From Sebastes aleutianus (lineage: Eukaryota; Chordata; Actinopteri; Perciformes; Sebastidae), in assembly GCA_916700875.1 (NCBI GenBank), contig CAKAKS010000034.1, positions 15,152,695 through 15,216,694 of the forward strand: DNA of 64,000 nucleotides. Direction: 5' to 3'. The notes below the pieces were generated by a model, which did not search any database, was not told where the DNA came from, and saw only the letters and a list, made by a program, of their open reading frames with translations. How positions within the stretch are numbered: the first letter of the stretch is position 1; the number at the start of each line of letters is the position of its first letter. A program made the position numbers and the translations under genes. This document shows, in pieces, positions 59,441-64,000 of the stretch.

Positions 59441-61334
59441 TTTATACTTCTCGGTTCATGATAAGCTGCGAATGAAGTATGAGAACAGCCTAGAATAGGC
59501 TATTGCAAGCTTGTGTTAAACACTAAGCTGGTTGACTATAAAAATCATGTGTAACCAGTGAGCAGTCTGAACTCTTGTGACAATAGAAGTGACTATCGTT
59601 TCCTTTACTGCCAACATGATCGCCACCTCTCCCGACAGAGCTGTCAGGAGCCAGGAAGGGCACTCCACATTGCATCAGCATTTTGTCTCTGAACAAGGAT
59701 TACAAATGCAACACTTTTTTGTTTACTCTGAGAGTGTGACAGTCTGTGAAACTAAAATGTGAAATGTGGGTCTCGCGGGTAAAATGTGCTTTGTGTTGTA
59801 GCCTCCTTCTGAGACACACAGAGACATAAAACATGATTAACGCTTACAACATCATGCACTTGGTGCCTCTGACATACTCTGTGGTAATGTGCCTCCGTGC
59901 ACAACGAGCTGTTAGGAATGTAGGTCAAACAGTCCAGTGAGTGTCTGAGCCCCCTGCGTGGCTTTTCATTTCCTCATATAACCAGCTGATATGTGTGGAT
60001 GTGTGTCCTGCAGTGCTGTATTATCCCCTCCACAAAGAGAGAAGAGCAGCGGAGGGATGGTGCCTCGCACATTAAAGAGATCGCAACTCATAAAGCTGTG
60101 TTGCCTGCGGCTAATATATGTTTGTTGTGTTGGAGCATGCAACACTTTGGTTCAAGCAAATGAGGCAGAGATTATATACAGAAGTGTACGTAGAAGCTGG
60201 CTGGGTGTGGAGGAGGAGATGGGAAGAGGAAGGCAGGTCATCCCTGAGGCTGTTCTCAGCAGGGACGAGGAAATACTGACCTAATGTGTGGATGTCAAAT
60301 GGAGGAACACTTAGATCTAAATCTGACATCCTTGAGGAAATGCTAAAGGATTGTGGGAGAGTGTTAAAGCAAACCTCCACAGCCGAGGTCAGCAAGGATG
60401 TCAGGCTCTGCTGTGGCGAATGGTGGATAAGATCTGTCCTGAAACATGAAAGACCATGGATCACATTGAGTTGTCATGGCTGTCACACCTCCTCAGTGTT
60501 ACTTTGGGAGTGCTTTTAGATCAGTAGAGGAGGGCTGTGAATGTTCAGGGATCACACTTTTGACTACTGCCATGGTTAGCTCTACGGTCAAGCATTAGAT
60601 TTTGCTCGATCACAAAGCAGTACGCCAAACGCCAATCGGGACGTGCGGACCCGAATACGTGCGGACCCCACATCACTGTCCGCCATCCTGAATTTGGAAT
60701 TTAGCACCTTTTCAGGCATCATTTTTTTACTTTAGGTTTGGTGTTTGTAGGCTGTCAGTACAGAGCACCATTATCACTAAGCTGATGTCTCTGCTTTGCC
60801 CCTTTAAGAGAGAGTGTGAATTTAAAGATGACATTGGAGGCCAGTTTGTTGGTCTGTAGGCTGGTGATTCACTTTAAGCCATTATGTGTGTATGTAGCAG
60901 CACAGCCTCTAGGGGTCACTAGCAGTGCTTTATAGTCCTGCCAAACCAGCTTCAGTCGAATCATTTTTAATTAACTGTATCAGCAGCACAGGTCAGGGTT
61001 TAGGGCTCTGTGAAAAATCCAATTGTGAGAGTAGAAGATAGTTATTCAAGTATATTCAACTATTGACATCAACCTCAGTTCAAACGGGTTTATTTAAATA
61101 CGTTAATTTGTATTTAAGATTGCTTCAATTAACGGTGACCTCGGAGTTAAACTTGTGGCGAGGTATTATTTTTTGTATTCTAAGCGTCTAGAGTGTTTTT
61201 TTACTTTGTGCACGGTGGCGCCGGGACAGCACATGCTGTTCTGTAAACAGTCTCCAGTAAGAGACATTCTGAGTGTTTTATTTATTATTTAGTCACGTAG
61301 GCCTGATTTCCTCTGTCTTCTATCTGGCATGCAG
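59441..61334. other. intronic, no exon seen
   Basis: The frames at 59991-60284 (plus) and 60111-60464 (minus) are open but have no matching splice phase or family resemblance. Confidence 0.35.
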
Positions 61335-61363
61335 CAACATGGAAGTAGAGGAGATGGACACTG
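61335..61363 (+). CDS. unrecognised gene, exon C
   Basis: 29 bases; acceptor TCTGGCATGCAG, donor GTAAGT. With the two bases from exon B it encodes SNMEVEEMDT plus one base. Acidic, and in phase with B and D. Confidence 0.45.
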
Positions 61364-61675
61364 GTAAGTGATGTGACCGGCATGTTACTTACACGTGCTT
61401 GATGTTGCATGTTGCATGAGGCCTTACATTTAGAATACCTCTGATTTCTGTACAGTACTATTTCAGTTTTGTCCAGAAATAAGCAAATCATATAAAGCCA
61501 CATTCAAATTATTTAGCCTGTTGAATACATCTTGAATATAAGCAAATCAGGCCAGACTTTTTTTTTCTTGCAAACTTCAATTATTGATAAGCTACTATTA
61601 TTTTCAGAGGTGTCAGTTGTGGGGATTTGGTTAGGAATAAATTATTCCTTTTGTTATCTTATAATTAGGGCTGTC

Positions 61676-62401
61676 AACGTTAACGCGATAATAACATGTT
61701 AATACAAATTAATTTTAACGCCACTAATTTCTTTAATGCATTAATGCAGTCAATCTTTCGGAGGTTGTAGCGGGCTCAATTTTAAAGCTAGGATGAAGAT
61801 ACTGGTATCAAAACCAGAAGCCAGTAGTACCAACCACGTCACACTAGCCTGTCGCGTAGGAGGTGAAATAACGCTCCAAACTTGCACTAAATTTTTTGCA
61901 AGGAAAAACTGGCATGGCCATTTTCAAAGAGGTCCCATGACCTCTGACCTCAAGATATGTGAATGAAAATGGTTTCTATGGGTACCCACGAGTCTCCCCT
62001 TTACAGACATGCCCACTTTATGATAATCACATGCAGTTTGGGGCAAGTCATAGTCAAGTCAGCCCACTGACACACTGACAGCTGTGGTTTCCTGTTGGGC
62101 TGCAGTTTGCCATGTTATGATTTGAGCATTTTTTTTTTATGCTAAATGCAGTACCTGTGAGGGTTTCTGGACAATATTTGTCTTTGTTTTGTGTTGTTAA
62201 TTGATTTCCAATAATAAATATATACATTTGCATAAAGCAAGCATACAGTAGTATTATATACTGTAGTTGACAAGTATTAAATACTTGACAAATCTCCCTT
62301 TAAGGTATGTTTTAAACAGATAAAAAGTGTGATTAATTGATTAACTATGGACAATCATGCGATTAATTGAAATTAAATGTTTTAATCGATTGACAGCCCT
62401 A
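61676..62401 (+). mobile_element. GGGCTGTCAA-type MITE, full-length copy J
   Basis: Left TIR TAGGGCTGTCAACGTTAACG and right TIR CGATTGACAGCCCTA, 726 bp. It contains every landmark of the family in order and is the reference for reading the partial copies. Flanks CTTATAAT and TTAAAAAT may be a decayed 8-bp duplication (5 of 8 match). Located in the intron between exons C and D. Confidence 0.85.
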
Positions 62402-62923
62402 TTAAAAATCATATTTTTGATGGTGAAATGCCTGATTTTAATGACCAAAAATGGATAGATTTGTAATTTATTCAATGTTCTGTCTTTTGAGAAACAGTGA
62501 TTTAAATCCTCACCGTAGTTCAAAATCTCCAAGTTTGTATTCAGGCACAAAGTTATTCATGTAACTATTATCATCAACTGCACATCATACACATGATTAT
62601 AGAAAAGAAAATATGATCAATCTTATCAACGTGTTGTAGAAAGTAGCAGTTGCGTTCACTTGCCTGCTCTATAGTTATCATCTGGTCTTGATTGTGATTG
62701 TGTTGTTTGTATGAGTGACCTCATAGATATTGTAATGTCTGCCACTGATGACTCTCTCTATGTTTGCCCTCCCACTCAACGACCATCATTCCACTAATTC
62801 AAATGCTCTGCATGCTCCTACTACATTTTATCTGTTCTTCTTCTCTCAGTTCTCAACCTTTGCATATCCTGACCTCTGTAGAAATCTTACTTTTCCCTCT
62901 TTCTCTCTTCCTTTGTCTGTCAG

Positions 62924-62970
62924 ACTGGCCGAGCCCTGCTCCGAACCCGTCTCTGACAATGCAGCTCTGA
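62924..62970 (+). CDS. unrecognised gene, exon D (C-terminus)
   Basis: Acceptor TTGTCTGTCAG. With one base from exon C it reads DWPSPAPNPSLTMQL and stops at TGA 62968-62970. The whole product from the exon A ATG would be about 70 residues: basic N-terminus, acidic middle, Pro-rich end. A different frame of this exon is open longer (RLAEPCSEPVSDNAALSLGE, ending NNEFK at 63029) and would be used if an alternative donor upstream shifted the phase. Confidence 0.45.
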
Positions 62971-64000
62971 GTCTTGGCGAGGTCCCCGACGAGAATCTGT
63001 TGTCTCTCTGCAACAATGAATTTAAATAACACGCGCCGGCAATAACTGCCCAATTTACTGTACAGCACCACAGAAAATAGACAGAAACCATACCAGAGGC
63101 CAACAAAACAAAACGGCATACATCACTTGAACAGACAGGAAAATATACCACGCTTCCCGATGCACAACCTGAGAGGAGAGGCTCTGTTTGATTTCCTGTG
63201 GCTGCTGCAGAGAAGACAGAATGGATACCCTGATATTATAAACTACTATTTCTGTGAATGCCTGCCAGTCAACACACACTCTACTCAGTGTAAACAGCCA
63301 TCTTCAGCCAAACTCTCACAAACTGCCAGATGAAAGACAATGCACACAATGTGGAATACAACGCAGCGAGACAAGCAAGAATTACAAATTTCTACTCAAA
63401 GACGTTCCCACAGAAGATTCATAAGATGAAGTCTCCTTCTTTTAATAAAAAATTGTAAAAAAAAAGTACTTTCACACATGGATTTTAAGGTTTTCTCAGC
63501 ATCAAGAAGTCCAGAGACGTGTGTACATAAGGCCGTCATCTCTTTCTGAAAGTGTGAAAGCTCTCTGATGTCTTCGTTTGCTTGACGGAGTAACAGCTGC
63601 CAGACTCATGTCCAGTGTTAGAGGTCATCAGCACAGCTGGTACAAAATCTTCAGCCATGATATTTGATGAATTATGCGTTCATCATTCAGTTTGTTGCGC
63701 TGATTCAAGCAGTTCTTTGAAGAATGAAACGGCATGAGATGTAGTAATTAGACATACCGTACCCATGTGTCATCTTTTTATTGATTGCGGCATAAATGTG
63801 TCATAAAAAGGCCAGAATCCACCTTGGAAATTAAGGAAATGTTTCTGAATGAGGCATACGTGTACCATTTACAGAATGCGGTACAGTGTATACACATATT
63901 CCCAACACAAGGACTGCTTACTTTGTGTATCCAAGTCAAGCCAAATCTCTTGGCCTTCTTTAACTGATGGATTTGCTCAGTTATCATGAAGATGGTTTAG
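62971..64000 (+). other. presumed 3' UTR and flank of the unrecognised gene
   Basis: No further exon recognised. An AATAAAAAATTG motif at about 63440 could be the poly(A) signal, about 470 bases after the stop. The 68-codon frame at 63127-63333 is not supported by any resemblance. Confidence 0.35.

Noticed and set aside
60111..60464. 117-codon minus-strand frame
   Set aside because: No recognisable motif or splice context, and the opposite strand is equally open; insufficient support.

Overview
The window is nuclear DNA from a ray-finned (teleost) fish. It has spliced vertebrate genes with small exons, long introns packed with CA/GT/CT microsatellites, and teleost-type repeats: a tRNA-derived SINE, an L2-type LINE with a (TTATT)n-like tail, a Rex1/CR1-like LINE tail, a piggyBac-like remnant, and many hAT-like and TTAA-ended non-autonomous elements. 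Most of the 64 kb is intron or repeat. No prokaryotic, viral or plasmid genes were seen. All identifications come from reading the sequence; no database was searched.

Layout. (1) 1-17 kb: three internal exons of a peroxin-7 (PEX7) WD40 gene on the minus strand (13.4, 12.6 and 8.7 kb), spread over introns with a SINE, a 21-bp minisatellite and several MITEs. (2) 15.8-25 kb: mostly repeats, including a T-rich minisatellite, a 28S-rRNA-derived repeat, an L2 LINE inserted into an older MITE, and a perfect-period 38-bp minisatellite. (3) 25.4-29.1 kb: a plus-strand gene for a cytidine-deaminase-fold protein (HAE...PCxxxC zinc motif). (4) 30.5-33.1 kb: a single-exon coiled-coil gene made of six near-identical 75-residue repeats, with an apparent frameshift near its end. 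(5) 34.2-38 kb: a nested pair of hAT-like elements, the inner one carrying about 380 bp of 28S rRNA sequence inside intact ends with a perfect 8-bp target duplication; then the last exon of a BESS-motif gene (minus strand) and a piggyBac-like remnant. (6) 38.1-54.0 kb: fifteen plus-strand exons of a CD109-type alpha-2-macroglobulin-family gene. It includes the thioester motif, but the thioester exon has a one-base frameshift and the 5' and 3' parts of the gene are absent. (7) 54.2-64 kb: a Rex1-like LINE tail, then four small plus-strand exons of a gene I do not recognise, ending at 62970.

The genes do not look like one pathway. PEX7 imports PTS2 proteins into peroxisomes, CD109 is a surface thioester protein, the deaminase is probably a nucleic-acid or immune-related enzyme, and the BESS protein is probably a nuclear regulator. 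The points most worth follow-up are the mobile element that captured 28S rRNA, the deaminase gene, the tandem-repeat coiled-coil gene, and the broken CD109 gene.
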